A stretch of DNA of 64,000 nt from positions 310,001 to 374,000 of the forward strand of contig NZ_JANWOI010000002.1 of NCBI RefSeq assembly GCF_027920805.1, given 5' to 3'. The first letter of the stretch is position 1. Each line of letters begins with the position of its first letter. Made by a program: the position numbers and the translations under genes. The notes under the pieces were generated by a model. It was not told the origin of the DNA. It saw only the letters and a list, made by a program, of their open reading frames with translations, and searched no databases. The stretch is from Govania unica (lineage in GTDB: Bacteria; Pseudomonadota; Alphaproteobacteria; Sphingomonadales; Govanellaceae). Positions 44,212-53,365 of the stretch are shown here, piece after piece.

Positions 44212-46077
44212 ATGGCGGGCTTGACGGGCTGGTTTGGGGCGGCGGCTGAATCCAATGTGCTCGGCCGCATGGCGGCGGAACTGTGGCGCGGCGAAGGGGC
44301 AGGCGGGGCACAAAGCGAGCATCTGACCACGGGCGGTGTTGCCGCCGTCAGCGGTCATGCTCTGGCTGATGTGGCCCGTCGCGGGGCACGGATTGCCGCC
44401 ATCCATGGCCGTCCGCGCTGGGATGATCCGGCGTTTGAAGTTCTGGCCGAACGTGACGGTTGGGCAGCGAGCCTGATTGCGGCTTACGAGGCTCATGGTC
44501 CGGATTTTCTCACCAAACTTGGCGGCTGGTTCGCGGTGGCTGTTTATGACGGTGACAGTGGTCAGGGGCTTGTGGCCATCGACCGCGCCGGGATTGCCAC
44601 GCTTGCATACGGGCGGGCGCGGGACGGGGGTTTTGTCTTTGGGTCGACCACCGATGCCGTGCGCAGTTATCCGGCCATGCCCGCCACGGTGTCGGGGCAG
44701 GCGGTGTTCAATTTCCTTTTTACCTATACCGTGCCGTCGCCGACAACGATCTATGACGAACAGCGGAAAGTGCTGCCGGGGCAGGTTATTCTCTGGTCCA
44801 AGGACGGCATGCGGCCGGAATTCTATTGGACCATGCCTTATACCGAGGCGCGCTCGGGCAATGCGCGTCAGCTGATCCCGGCTCTGCTTGAGCAATTGGG
44901 GGACGGATTCCGACGCTCGGCGGCCGGGGTGGATGCGGACGAGGCCGGGGCCTTTCTGTCGGGTGGGCTTGATTCAAGCACTGTGGCCGGGCTGATGGCG
45001 CGGCATTATGGCGACGCCCGCACCTTCACCATCGGCTTCAATGAGCCCGATTTTGATGAAAGCGGCTATGCGCAAATGGCCGCCACGCATTTCAACACCC
45101 GTCAGCATGTCTATATCCCGACGCCGGATGACGTGCTCGCGCTGGTGCCGCAGATTGCCGAGATCTATGACGAGCCTTACGGCAACACCTCGGCGGTTCC
45201 GGCCTATTGCTGCGCTCGCATGGCGCGAGAACAGGGCGTGTCCGTGATGTTCGCGGGCGACGGCGGGGATGAGATTTTCGGCGGTAACGAGCGCTATGCC
45301 CATATGCAGACTATCGAGCAATATGGTGCTATTCCGGCGTTTCTGCGCGCGGGGCTGCTGGAGCCGTTGCTCAATTTACCGGGGATGGCAAGCTTGCCGC
45401 TGGTGGCCAAGGCGCAGAGCCTCGCCCGGCGCTATGCCATTCCCATGCCGGACCGCATCTTTTCCTATGGCTTTCTGGCCGACGCGCCGCTGCATGAGGT
45501 GCTGACCGACCATATCGCAGGCGGCGTTAATGCCGGTGAACCCCTTGAAATCCTGCGTGAAGTCTACAATCGGCCGCAGCATGCCGATATCTTGCAGCGC
45601 ATGATGCATATGGACCTGAAATCGGCCTTGGCCGACAATGATCTCAGGAAGGTCAATCGTATGTGTGCCCTGGCCGGGGTGGAGGTGCGCTATCCGTTCC
45701 TGGATGACAAAGTCATGGCGTTCGCCGCCTCAGTTCCGTCGAGCGTGCTGCTGCCTGGGTCCAACTTGCGGAAATTCTATAAGGACGCCATGCGCGGCTT
45801 CCTGCCTGACGCCATCCTGACCAAGACCAAGCATGGCTTCGGCCTGCCGTTCGCGCAATGGATCAAGGGCCATCGCGGCCTGCAGGAACTGGTGCGGAGT
45901 TATCTCTCGGATGCCGGAAAACGCGGATATTTTGAGCCTGCGTTCCTGGCGCGGGTGCAGGCGGCGGCCAGCGATTCGGTGTTCAGCGATCTCGATGGCT
46001 TCGCCTGGGATATCGCCGTATTGGAATTGTGGCTTCAGCGCCACGCTGACCGGAAAACTGACGAAAAAAATGGTTAA
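44212..46077 (+). CDS. Asparagine synthase-like protein with Cys2 replaced by Ala
   Basis: A 621-residue AsnB-like enzyme: amidotransferase-like N-terminal domain (LGGWFAVAVYD, LVAIDRAGIATLAYG) and a synthetase domain with SGGLDS at 250-255 within FLSGGLDSSTVAGLMARH, FAGDGGDEIFGGNERY, EVRYPFLDDKVMAFAASVP and KTKHGFGLPFAQWI. The protein begins MAGLTGWFG, where active glutamine-dependent enzymes have MCG, so it should be unable to use glutamine by the normal route. The start lies 1 base after the decarboxylase stop, so the amine made by that enzyme is a plausible acceptor (inference). The frame opens further upstream at 44068 but overlaps the decarboxylase. Confidence 0.88.
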   Translation: MAGLTGWFGAAAESNVLGRMAAELWRGEGAGGAQSEHLTTGGVAAVSGHALADVARRGARIAAIHGRPRWDDPAFEVLAERDGWAASLIAAYEAHGPDFLTKLGGWFAVAVYDGDSGQGLVAIDRAGIATLAYGRARDGGFVFGSTTDAVRSYPAMPATVSGQAVFNFLFTYTVPSPTTIYDEQRKVLPGQVILWSKDGMRPEFYWTMPYTEARSGNARQLIPALLEQLGDGFRRSAAGVDADEAGAFLSGGLDSSTVAGLMARHYGDARTFTIGFNEPDFDESGYAQMAATHFNTRQHVYIPTPDDVLALVPQIAEIYDEPYGNTSAVPAYCCARMAREQGVSVMFAGDGGDEIFGGNERYAHMQTIEQYGAIPAFLRAGLLEPLLNLPGMASLPLVAKAQSLARRYAIPMPDRIFSYGFLADAPLHEVLTDHIAGGVNAGEPLEILREVYNRPQHADILQRMMHMDLKSALADNDLRKVNRMCALAGVEVRYPFLDDKVMAFAASVPSSVLLPGSNLRKFYKDAMRGFLPDAILTKTKHGFGLPFAQWIKGHRGLQELVRSYLSDAGKRGYFEPAFLARVQAAASDSVFSDLDGFAWDIAVLELWLQRHADRKTDEKNG

Positions 46078-46341
46078 CGGTAAGTCTGGCGTTGGCTCGA
46101 TATTGGCTTATAAGCTCTGAAGGACGACAATACCGCCCGCTTTAGTCTGTCTGACAAGTACGGATGTCATGGATTAGAGTGATTTTTGTTGTATCTTCAG
46201 GGATTGTTAAATACTAGACCTTTATAGCTAAGGGCTTGAAGGTGGTATCGTTTCGCGGTGAAATTTGGTGTAGGACAAACGCCGGATGAACTGAAGCGAT
46301 TCAGACTGTTGGCAAGGTTAGTAGAAACAGGGGATGCGGTC

Positions 46342-46989
46342 GTGGTTAAAACGTTCCACAAATTCAATTCGGTTCCGACACTGGCCGCTGGGCTGACGGC
46401 TGTTGCGCTCCTGCTTGGCGGGTGCAGCGGGTCGCATGAGAATCTTCCCTCGGCGAATTTCGTTCCGGAAAAAGAAGGTCCGGGACCGAATTACATCGTC
46501 GGCCCGCTTGACAGCCTGAGCATCTTCGTCTGGCGCAATCCCGAGCTTTCGACCGCAGTGACTGTGCGTCCGGATGGCCGTTTCTCGGTGCCGCTGATTG
46601 ACGACATGGTGGCAACCGGCAAGACTCCGACCGAACTCGCGCGCAATATTGAAGAACGTCTGGCCCAATATATCCAGAGCCCGATCGTGACGGTCATCGT
46701 CAGCGGCTTTGTCGGGCCCTTCTCGCAGCAGGTGCGCGTGGTCGGCGAAGCGGCTCAGCCGCAAGCCATTCCTTACCGTGCCAATATGACGCTGCTTGAT
46801 GTGATGATCGCGGTTGGCGGTCTGACCGAATTCGCGTCTGGAAACGGTGCAACGCTTGTACGCACCGAGTCCGGCAAGCAATCTGAATATTCGATCAAGA
46901 TCTCGGATCTGCTGAAGGATGGGAACGCCAGGGCAAACGTCAATATCATGCCGGGCGATGTCATCATCATTCCAGAAAGCTTCTTCTGA
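46342..46989 (+). CDS. epsA: XrtA system polysaccharide export lipoprotein (Wza/EpsA-like)
   Basis: Outer-membrane polysaccharide export protein, short version of 215 residues. It has a lipoprotein signal with lipobox LLGGC (Cys about 27), a poly-export domain (YIVGPLDSLSIFVWRNPEL, VTVRPDGRFSVPLIDDMVAT) and a SLBB-like domain (QVRVVGEAAQPQAIPYRANM, LLDVMIAVGGLTEFA, VNIMPGDVIIIPES). The GTG at 46342 is preferred since AGGGG lies 10 bases upstream and it begins a proper signal peptide; the frame opens at 46258. This is the first gene of the large export/sorting operon. Confidence 0.93.
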   Translation: MVKTFHKFNSVPTLAAGLTAVALLLGGCSGSHENLPSANFVPEKEGPGPNYIVGPLDSLSIFVWRNPELSTAVTVRPDGRFSVPLIDDMVATGKTPTELARNIEERLAQYIQSPIVTVIVSGFVGPFSQQVRVVGEAAQPQAIPYRANMTLLDVMIAVGGLTEFASGNGATLVRTESGKQSEYSIKISDLLKDGNARANVNIMPGDVIIIPESFF

Positions 46990-47304
46990 TCCACACGATC
47001 TGATGTGCGACGCCCCTCTCTGAGGGGCGTCGCCCGTAAAGCCCCAGGCCCTGAGTAGAGGGCGGGCTTTGGCAAGGTGCCGAATGTTGGGGCCGGTCTG
47101 TTTCCAAGTCGTTGTGTTTTCTTGGGAAAGTGGATGTGTCTTTTAAGCGGCTGTTAACAGAGCAGCAGTACTGTCGGAACAGATTTTAAGCGTGGCCGGA
47201 TTTTGGTCAGGAAAGATGGCGACGCGCGATGCGATGCATGAAAGCTCGGGCTGGGGGCGCTGGTGGACAGATAATCTGCCAGTATCTCTCTGGGAAACCA
47301 TCAG
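46990..47304 (+). other. Gap between export lipoprotein and chain-length gene, with strong hairpin
   Basis: No gene is seen. A perfect 11-bp hairpin (GCGACGCCCCT, 47007-47017; loop CTCTG; AGGGGCGTCGC, 47023-47033) follows the epsA stop by 17 bases. It has no T-tract, so it may be an attenuator or RNA-stability element that sets epsA apart from the downstream genes rather than a true terminator. I could not find a clear promoter in the rest. Confidence 0.6.
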
Positions 47305-48894
47305 ATGAATGAAATATATCAGCAACTCGTCTCCATACTTTATGCCATTTGGCAGCGTCGGACCTATGCGCTGATCACCGCCTGGGTGGTATCCGCTTTC
47401 GGCTGGTTTCTTGTGGCTCAGATTCCGAACCAGTATGAAGCGGCGTCGCGCATTTATGTCGACACCGAATCCATGCTTGGCAACCTTATGCGCGGCATGG
47501 CGGTGAATACCGACATTCTGCAGCAGCTCAACATGGTGCGCCAGACCCTGATCAGCCGTCCGAACATGGAAAAGGTCGTCCGCATGACGGACCTTGACCT
47601 CAATGCGAAGAACGATCAGGACCTTGAAGCGATCGTCGTCAATTTGCAGAAGCGGATCAATCTGGCATCGTCTGGCGCCAATCTGTTCCGGCTGTCGTTC
47701 GAGGACAAGGATCCGGTGATGGCGCGCAAGGTCGTGCAGTCGCTGTTGACCCTGTTTGTCGAGGCGAACATGGGCGCGAGCCGCAAGGATCTTGCCGGAA
47801 CCCGACGCTTCCTTGATGATCAGCTGCGCAAGCATGAGCAGGAACTGGCGTCTGCGGAACGCCGCAAAGCCGAATTCCAGCAAAAGAACTTGGGCATGTT
47901 GCCGGGCGACGCCTCCTATTTCACGCGTCTTCAGCAACTGCGCGGGGAGATCGTGGTCGCCAATTCCGACCTGAGCGATGCCCGCGTGCGCCGCGATGAA
48001 ATGCAGCGCCACCTGAGCAATATCCCGCCCTATGTCACAGCGACGGGGTCTAACGGCGGACCACCGGTCGGCGGCAACTCGAACGATCTGGCTCAGCGCA
48101 TTGCCGGCAAGCAACGTCGTCTTGACGAGCTCCGGGAGCATGGCTTTACGGACCGGCATCCTGATGTCGTGATCATGAAAGAAAGCATCGCGCAGCTTGA
48201 GAAAGACCTGACCAAAGAGCGGGCCGTCATCGCCGAACAAATGAAAAGCGGCAATATGGATCCGCTGCCGGGAACGGGTGCTGGCAATCTGGTGCCGAAC
48301 CCGCTTTATGAACAGCTCAAAATCCGCATCATCGAGATGGAAACCCAGGTTGCGAGCCTTCAGGGGCGGGTGGAACAGAAACGCCAGGACATGGCAAAGC
48401 TTGAATCCGTGGCCCATCAGGTGCCTGAGGTTGAAGCCGAGCTGGCCCGTCTCAATCGCGATTACGGGGTGATCAAGGCGAATTACGAAAAGCTGCTGGA
48501 ACGTCGGGAATCGGCGCGTCTCGCGCAGGATCTTGAAACCAAGACCGATGGCGTGCAGATCCGTGTGATCGATCCGCCGCAGGTGCCGCGTCTGCCGTCG
48601 AGCCCGAACCGGCTGCTGTTGGTGACCGGTGTTCTGGTGGCGGGTCTCGGCGCGGGGGTTGCGGTTGCCTTCCTGATGAGCCAGCTTCACACCACATATA
48701 CCTCCGTGCAACGGTTGCGGGATACCTTTGCCTTCCCCGTGCTGGGTAGTATCTCCGCCATCATTACCGCGCAGGAGGAACGGTTGCGCCATCGCAATCT
48801 TGTTGCCTTCGTGATCGGGCTGGTCGGGTTGTTCGGCTCCTTTGGGGGTGTCATCCTGATCGAAATGTTGCGCGGCAATTTGCTGGTAGGGTAA
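47305..48894 (+). CDS. XrtA system polysaccharide chain-length determinant (Wzz-like)
   Basis: Inner-membrane polysaccharide co-polymerase of 529 residues. It has a Wzz-type N-terminus with a membrane segment at about 22-40 (TAWVVSAFGWFLVAQIPNQY, EAASRIYVDTESML), a long periplasmic coiled-coil region (about 170-400, many Gln/Arg/Glu), and a C-terminal pair of membrane segments. The first follows the proline-rich VIDPPQVPRLPSSPNRLLLV and the second is LVAFVIGLVGLFGSFGGVIL. It has no kinase domain; the cognate kinase is the next gene, 30 bases downstream. It controls glycan chain length together with that kinase and the export lipoprotein. Confidence 0.93.
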   Translation: MNEIYQQLVSILYAIWQRRTYALITAWVVSAFGWFLVAQIPNQYEAASRIYVDTESMLGNLMRGMAVNTDILQQLNMVRQTLISRPNMEKVVRMTDLDLNAKNDQDLEAIVVNLQKRINLASSGANLFRLSFEDKDPVMARKVVQSLLTLFVEANMGASRKDLAGTRRFLDDQLRKHEQELASAERRKAEFQQKNLGMLPGDASYFTRLQQLRGEIVVANSDLSDARVRRDEMQRHLSNIPPYVTATGSNGGPPVGGNSNDLAQRIAGKQRRLDELREHGFTDRHPDVVIMKESIAQLEKDLTKERAVIAEQMKSGNMDPLPGTGAGNLVPNPLYEQLKIRIIEMETQVASLQGRVEQKRQDMAKLESVAHQVPEVEAELARLNRDYGVIKANYEKLLERRESARLAQDLETKTDGVQIRVIDPPQVPRLPSSPNRLLLVTGVLVAGLGAGVAVAFLMSQLHTTYTSVQRLRDTFAFPVLGSISAIITAQEERLRHRNLVAFVIGLVGLFGSFGGVILIEMLRGNLLVG

Positions 48895-48924
48895 GAACGG
48901 CTGCGGCCTGACAAGGATCGAACC

Positions 48925-49869
48925 ATGGATCTGATCGAACGTGCGGCGGAAAAGATGAAGAAAGCGGGCGGCTCTTTGGTCGAACGGGCTGCCGAGAAGA
49001 TGGCCCAATCGACGGAAAAGAAGTCAACCGTTGGGTCGCCGGTCATTCATCCGTCTCCTGTGGCGGCTGAAGCGGTGGCGGCAGTCGAAGCCCCCATGTC
49101 CGCGCCGCTGACCGGCAGTGAGCCGGAGCGGCGCCCGGGCAAACGGGTCAATATCGACATCGCAAGTCTGAAAGCGCGCAACTTCATCACGCCGGATTCC
49201 GAAACCACGACCATGGCTGAAGAGTTCCGGATCGTGAAACGGAGTCTGTTGCTGAACGCCTTTGCCAAGGGGGACGGAGCGATCCGCAACGGCAATCTTA
49301 TTCTCGTCACCAGCACCCAGCCGGGCGAGGGCAAGACCTTTTGTTCCGTCAATCTGGCCATGAGCATTGCGTCTGAACGCGACACCACGGTTCTGCTTGT
49401 GGATGCTGACACCCATAAACCCGAAGTCCTGCGCACCCTTGGGGTTGAAGGCGGCAAGGGCTTGGTGGACGTGATCTCGGACAATAATCTCGATCTGAGT
49501 GACTGTCTGATGCGGACCAATGTAGAAAACCTGGTGCTGTTGCCGGCCGGTCGTCAGCATAATTCGACCACGGAACTCCTGGCCAGCGAGCGTATGGGCG
49601 ACATCGTCGAGGAAATTGCCAAGCGTTATCCTGACCGTATTGTCATTTTTGATTCACCGCCGGCGCTCGCCAGCAGCATTTCCTCCGTGCTTGCCTTGCA
49701 TGTGGGGCAAATTCTATTTGTGGTCGAGGCGGAGCGGACACGAGAACCCCAGTTGAAAGAAGCGTTGTCTCTGGTAAGTTCCTGTCAGCATATAAATCTT
49801 TTGCTTAACAAGTCGCGTTATTCAGCCGGGGACAAGAAATTTGGCTCGTATTACGGTTACGGTGCCTGA
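48925..49869 (+). CDS. XrtA-associated tyrosine autokinase (BY-kinase)
   Basis: Cytoplasmic bacterial tyrosine kinase of 314 residues that partners the chain-length protein. It has Walker A STQPGEGKT at 130-138, Walker A' LLVDAD at 157-162, a Walker B-like IVIFDSPPALA and a C-terminal tyrosine cluster (SRYSAGDKKFGSYYGYGA) for autophosphorylation. The N-terminus contains a small internal duplication, LIERAAEKM at 3-11 and LVERAAEKM at 18-26. The gene is 4 bases before the outer-membrane barrel gene. Confidence 0.94.
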   Translation: MDLIERAAEKMKKAGGSLVERAAEKMAQSTEKKSTVGSPVIHPSPVAAEAVAAVEAPMSAPLTGSEPERRPGKRVNIDIASLKARNFITPDSETTTMAEEFRIVKRSLLLNAFAKGDGAIRNGNLILVTSTQPGEGKTFCSVNLAMSIASERDTTVLLVDADTHKPEVLRTLGVEGGKGLVDVISDNNLDLSDCLMRTNVENLVLLPAGRQHNSTTELLASERMGDIVEEIAKRYPDRIVIFDSPPALASSISSVLALHVGQILFVVEAERTREPQLKEALSLVSSCQHINLLLNKSRYSAGDKKFGSYYGYGA

Positions 49870-49873
49870 AGAC

Positions 49874-51364
49874 ATGGTCTTCAGGGGGGAACAGTCACAA
49901 CTTCGTACCATGTTCGGACCGGGTCGCGTTTTAAGCCGTTTGTCCGGATATGCGCTTTTATGCTCGGTTGCTCCGGCGTTTTGCGTGGGTGCCATCTCGG
50001 CGCAGGCTGGTCAATGGCGCGTCATTCCAAGCCTTGAGGTTGCGGAGACCTATACCGATAACGTTGAACTCTCACCGGTGAACCAGAAGTCGGATTTCAT
50101 CACCCGCATCAGCCCCGGCATCAATGTGACGGCCAAAGGGGCGCGGCTTAATCTCAACGTGAATTATGTGGCGAACTTCCTGATTTTTGCCCGCGATAAT
50201 GAGAACACAGACCTGCGGCACAACCTGAACGCGGGCCTTACGACGGAACTGGTGAAGGATTGGCTGTTCCTTGACGGCCGGGCTTCCATCAACCAGCAGT
50301 TTCTGGATCGCGGCGGCTCGATTTCAGCCAGCGACGCCAACGTGACCGACAACCGCCAGACGGTGCAGACCTATACCATCTCGCCGACCATCCGGCGGCG
50401 GCTTGGTAGTTTTGCCGATATGCGGCTTGGCTATTATTTCGGCTATGTGAAGGCTGGTAAACCGGAAAATCCGGTGTTTTTGCCGGTTGATCTGTTGCAG
50501 GACACGGTGTCCCACAGTGTCAATTGGGGGCTCGACAGCGGCAAGCGCTTCGCCCGCATCCGTTGGGGCACGAGCATTGACTACCGTCATGAGCAACGGG
50601 CCAAAGGCTTCCCGTCAAGCGAGGATCTTTATTACCGCTTTTATGGTGAATATTCCGTCAATCGCTGGCTGACCCTGCTCGGCAGCGCCGGGTACGAGGA
50701 TATCAAGGACCGCACGCTGACGCAGAATCGGGATGGCTTTGTCTGGGATGTCGGGGTTCGGCTGACGCCGGGGCCGCGCACCGAGGTCAGCCTTCGTGGC
50801 GGTCGGCGTTATAACGACACCAACTGGAATATGCAGGGTGTTTACCGGCTGTCTGAACGCACCGCCTTCAATTTCAGCTATTCCGAGGAAGTGACGACCT
50901 CAAGCCGGGTGCTCCAGCAGCAGCTGGCCATTGATCGCAACATTGCGGCGATTGATCCGGGCGGGTTCTCGCTGACCGAAGGGGCCTTCCTGCGCAAGCG
51001 CGCGCAAGTCGGATTTACCGGATCGCGCAAACGCAATGTGTTCGGGGCCAACCTGTTCCACGAAAAGCGGACTTCGGATACGGCCTTCAATCAGGAAACC
51101 AGTTATGGGGTGGATGCCAATTTCACGCGCAGTTTGTCGCGGGCGGCATCGGCCTTCGTTTCGGGCACTTATCGTCATTCCACATATGATCAGGCCGAGC
51201 ACCGACAGGATGATTTCTATTCGGCGCAGGCTGGCGTCAATTATAAACTGTCCGAATATCTGTCGGGTGGCGTGACTTATTATTACACCAACCGCGATTC
51301 GAACCAGATTCTGCGGAAGCTTGAAGAAAATGCAGTTAAACTTAGCGTGAAGGCCACCTTCTAG
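49874..51364 (+). CDS. PEP-CTERM system-associated outer-membrane beta-barrel protein
   Basis: About 496 residues with an export signal (LSGYALLCSVAPAFCVGAI, SAQA) and then alternating strands throughout, as in a beta barrel: WRVIPSLEVAETYTDNVELS near the mature N-terminus is the signature of this exosortase-associated group, and the protein ends in AVKLSVKATF with a terminal Phe, the usual barrel ending. It probably forms or supports the outer-membrane exit for the polysaccharide. The start is uncertain: ATG 49874 follows the kinase stop, while ATG 49910 gives a shorter signal region. Confidence 0.9.
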   Translation: MVFRGEQSQLRTMFGPGRVLSRLSGYALLCSVAPAFCVGAISAQAGQWRVIPSLEVAETYTDNVELSPVNQKSDFITRISPGINVTAKGARLNLNVNYVANFLIFARDNENTDLRHNLNAGLTTELVKDWLFLDGRASINQQFLDRGGSISASDANVTDNRQTVQTYTISPTIRRRLGSFADMRLGYYFGYVKAGKPENPVFLPVDLLQDTVSHSVNWGLDSGKRFARIRWGTSIDYRHEQRAKGFPSSEDLYYRFYGEYSVNRWLTLLGSAGYEDIKDRTLTQNRDGFVWDVGVRLTPGPRTEVSLRGGRRYNDTNWNMQGVYRLSERTAFNFSYSEEVTTSSRVLQQQLAIDRNIAAIDPGGFSLTEGAFLRKRAQVGFTGSRKRNVFGANLFHEKRTSDTAFNQETSYGVDANFTRSLSRAASAFVSGTYRHSTYDQAEHRQDDFYSAQAGVNYKLSEYLSGGVTYYYTNRDSNQILRKLEENAVKLSVKATF

Positions 51365-51404
51365 ACTACAAATCTTCTTTCCGAGACCTGGCCAGAGAAT
51401 TGGG

Positions 51405-52478
51405 ATGTATGCTGAGTTTTACAATCTTTCGAGTAAGCCGTTTCAGCTAACACCTGATCCGCGGTTTTACTACAACAGCAGCACGCATAAGAAGGCGATG
51501 GCTTACCTGACCTATGGGTTGAACCAGGGGGAAGGGTTCATCATTATCACAGGTGATATCGGCGCGGGCAAAACCACGCTGGTGGGTCATTTGTTTGATG
51601 AGCTGGATCGCGATCGCTTTGTGGCCTGTAAGGTCGTCACCACTCAGATCGGGGCGGATGACACCTTGCGCATGGTGGCGGCCGGGTTCGGCCTGCCAAC
51701 CGAAGGGGCTGACAAGGCCACGCTTCTGCTGCGTATCGAACAGTATCTTCGGGCTCAGTATCGCGCCGGAAAGCGTGCGCTTCTGGTCATCGACGAAGCG
51801 CAGAATCTGCCGACGCGGGCGCTTGAAGAGCTGCGCATGCTGTCGAATTTTCAGGAAGGCGAGCACGCGCTGTTGCAAAGCTTTTTGCTAGGCCAGCCGG
51901 AATTTCGCGAGAAATGGGCGCTTGATCCCGAGCTTGAGCAGTTGCGTCAACGTGTGATCGCCACTCATCATCTGGAGCCCATGACGGCCGAGGAAACGCG
52001 CGGATATATCCTGCATCGGCTGGAACTTGTGGGCTGGAACAACGACCCGCATTTCTCCGAGGAAGCTTTTTCGGCTATCTATAAATATACGAACGGGGTG
52101 CCGCGCCGTTTGAACAGTCTGTGCGCGCGTATCATGCTCTATGGTGCCATCGAGGAATTGCGCACCATGTCCGCTGAGGTGGTCGAGGATGTGATCGCCG
52201 ATCTTGAGCGCGACAACCGCGCGGCTTCGGCCAAGCTTCAGGATGCGTCCCAACTCAGCCAGCTTAAACATAAGCTTGATGATGTGGCGGCTACGGCCGG
52301 GTTCCGCAGCAATGGCACTGGCGGCGATTATGGCGCATCGCTGGATGAAATCAGCCGTCGTCTCGATGTGCTTGAGCAATATGTGCGCATGCATGATCAG
52401 ACCATCAAACAGGCCCTTGACCTCGCCGCCAAATGGTTAGAGGACAGCGGGGAGCAGCATGACAAGCCAGCCGAATAA
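51405..52478 (+). CDS. XrtA-associated AAA+ ATPase (ExeA-like)
   Basis: A 357-residue AAA+ protein of the ExeA/GspA type tied to exosortase A. It begins MYAEFYNLSSKPFQLTPDPR, characteristic of the group, and has Walker A GDIGAGKT at 50-57, LLVIDEAQNLP (Walker B, about 127-137), LGQPEFRE and a C-terminal helical tail predicted to be coiled coil. It may power or organise secretion. The gene overlaps the next by 20 bases. Confidence 0.94.
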   Translation: MYAEFYNLSSKPFQLTPDPRFYYNSSTHKKAMAYLTYGLNQGEGFIIITGDIGAGKTTLVGHLFDELDRDRFVACKVVTTQIGADDTLRMVAAGFGLPTEGADKATLLLRIEQYLRAQYRAGKRALLVIDEAQNLPTRALEELRMLSNFQEGEHALLQSFLLGQPEFREKWALDPELEQLRQRVIATHHLEPMTAEETRGYILHRLELVGWNNDPHFSEEAFSAIYKYTNGVPRRLNSLCARIMLYGAIEELRTMSAEVVEDVIADLERDNRAASAKLQDASQLSQLKHKLDDVAATAGFRSNGTGGDYGASLDEISRRLDVLEQYVRMHDQTIKQALDLAAKWLEDSGEQHDKPAE

Positions 52479-53352
52479 TATGACAACCGCCACACGTCCG
52501 GTTGGTAAGGCCCCAGTCCGTAACGCAATGACCGTGGATATCGAGGATTACTTTCAGGTTCAGGCCTTTGAAGGGGTGATCGATCGCAGCCGTTGGGACA
52601 GCATGCCGTCGCGGGTCGACCGGAATACCAACCTGGTGCTCGATCTGTTTGCTGAGACGGGCGTCAAGGCGACGTTTTTTACGCTGGCCTGGGTGGCAGA
52701 ACGCAATCCGTCCTTGATCAGCCGCATCGTGGCCGAAGGTCATGAACTGGCGAGCCATGGCATGAGCCATGTGCGGGCCAGCGATCAGGATCGTCCGACC
52801 TTCAAGGAAGACGTGTCGCGGTCGAAAAAGTTTCTGGAAGACATGGGCGGGGTGCCGGTGCGCGGCTATCGTGCCGCCAGTTTTTCCATTGGCGAACGCA
52901 ATCTCTGGGCGCTCGATGTGCTGGCCGAAGCGGGCTATGAGTACAGCTCCAGCATCTATCCGATTTATCACGATCATTACGGCATGCCGGATGCGCCGCG
53001 ATTTGCCTTTCATCCGCTTGACGGGGAAAAGCTTGTGGAGATTCCGGTCACCACGTTTGAATTGCTCGGACGGCGCTTTCCCTGCGGTGGTGGTGGTTAT
53101 TTTCGGCTGTTGCCTTATGGTTTGTCGCGCTGGGCCATGCGCCGCGTGAATGCCGAGGGGCAGTCCTGCATTTTCTATTTTCATCCATGGGAAATCGACC
53201 CCGACCAGCCGCGCCAGAGCGAGGCGAGCGCCAAATCGCGCTTTCGCCATTATACCAATCTGGATGTGATGGCGGCCAAGTTGCGTCAGGCACTTGGGGA
53301 TTTTTCCTGGGGCCGGGCGGACGAGATTTTCCTGCCTGCCGCAGCGTTCTGA
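52459..53352 (+). CDS. XrtA system polysaccharide deacetylase
   Basis: NodB-homology deacetylase of 297 residues from the exosortase-associated group with a C-terminal DUF3473-like extension. It has MTVDIEDYFQVQAFEG (catalytic Asp, metal-binding DE-type motif), TFFTLAWVAERNPSLI, HELASHGMSHVRAS (metal histidines), GYRAASFSI and FYFHPWEIDPDQP (late histidine). It would remove N-acetyl groups from the polysaccharide. It overlaps the ATPase gene by 20 bases and is followed by the FemAB gene 13 bases after its stop. Confidence 0.93.
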   Translation: MTSQPNNMTTATRPVGKAPVRNAMTVDIEDYFQVQAFEGVIDRSRWDSMPSRVDRNTNLVLDLFAETGVKATFFTLAWVAERNPSLISRIVAEGHELASHGMSHVRASDQDRPTFKEDVSRSKKFLEDMGGVPVRGYRAASFSIGERNLWALDVLAEAGYEYSSSIYPIYHDHYGMPDAPRFAFHPLDGEKLVEIPVTTFELLGRRFPCGGGGYFRLLPYGLSRWAMRRVNAEGQSCIFYFHPWEIDPDQPRQSEASAKSRFRHYTNLDVMAAKLRQALGDFSWGRADEIFLPAAAF

Positions 53353-53365
53353 GAGGGCATCTGAC

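Noticed and set aside
46092-46107. TTGGCTCGATATTGGC as a sigma-54 promoter for the export operon
   Set aside because: One mismatch in each element and a leader of over 200 bases; not distinguishable from chance.
47143-49008. 621-codon minus-strand frame opposite the chain-length gene
   Set aside because: His/Arg-rich translation without motifs; the plus strand carries a clear Wzz-like protein and a kinase start.
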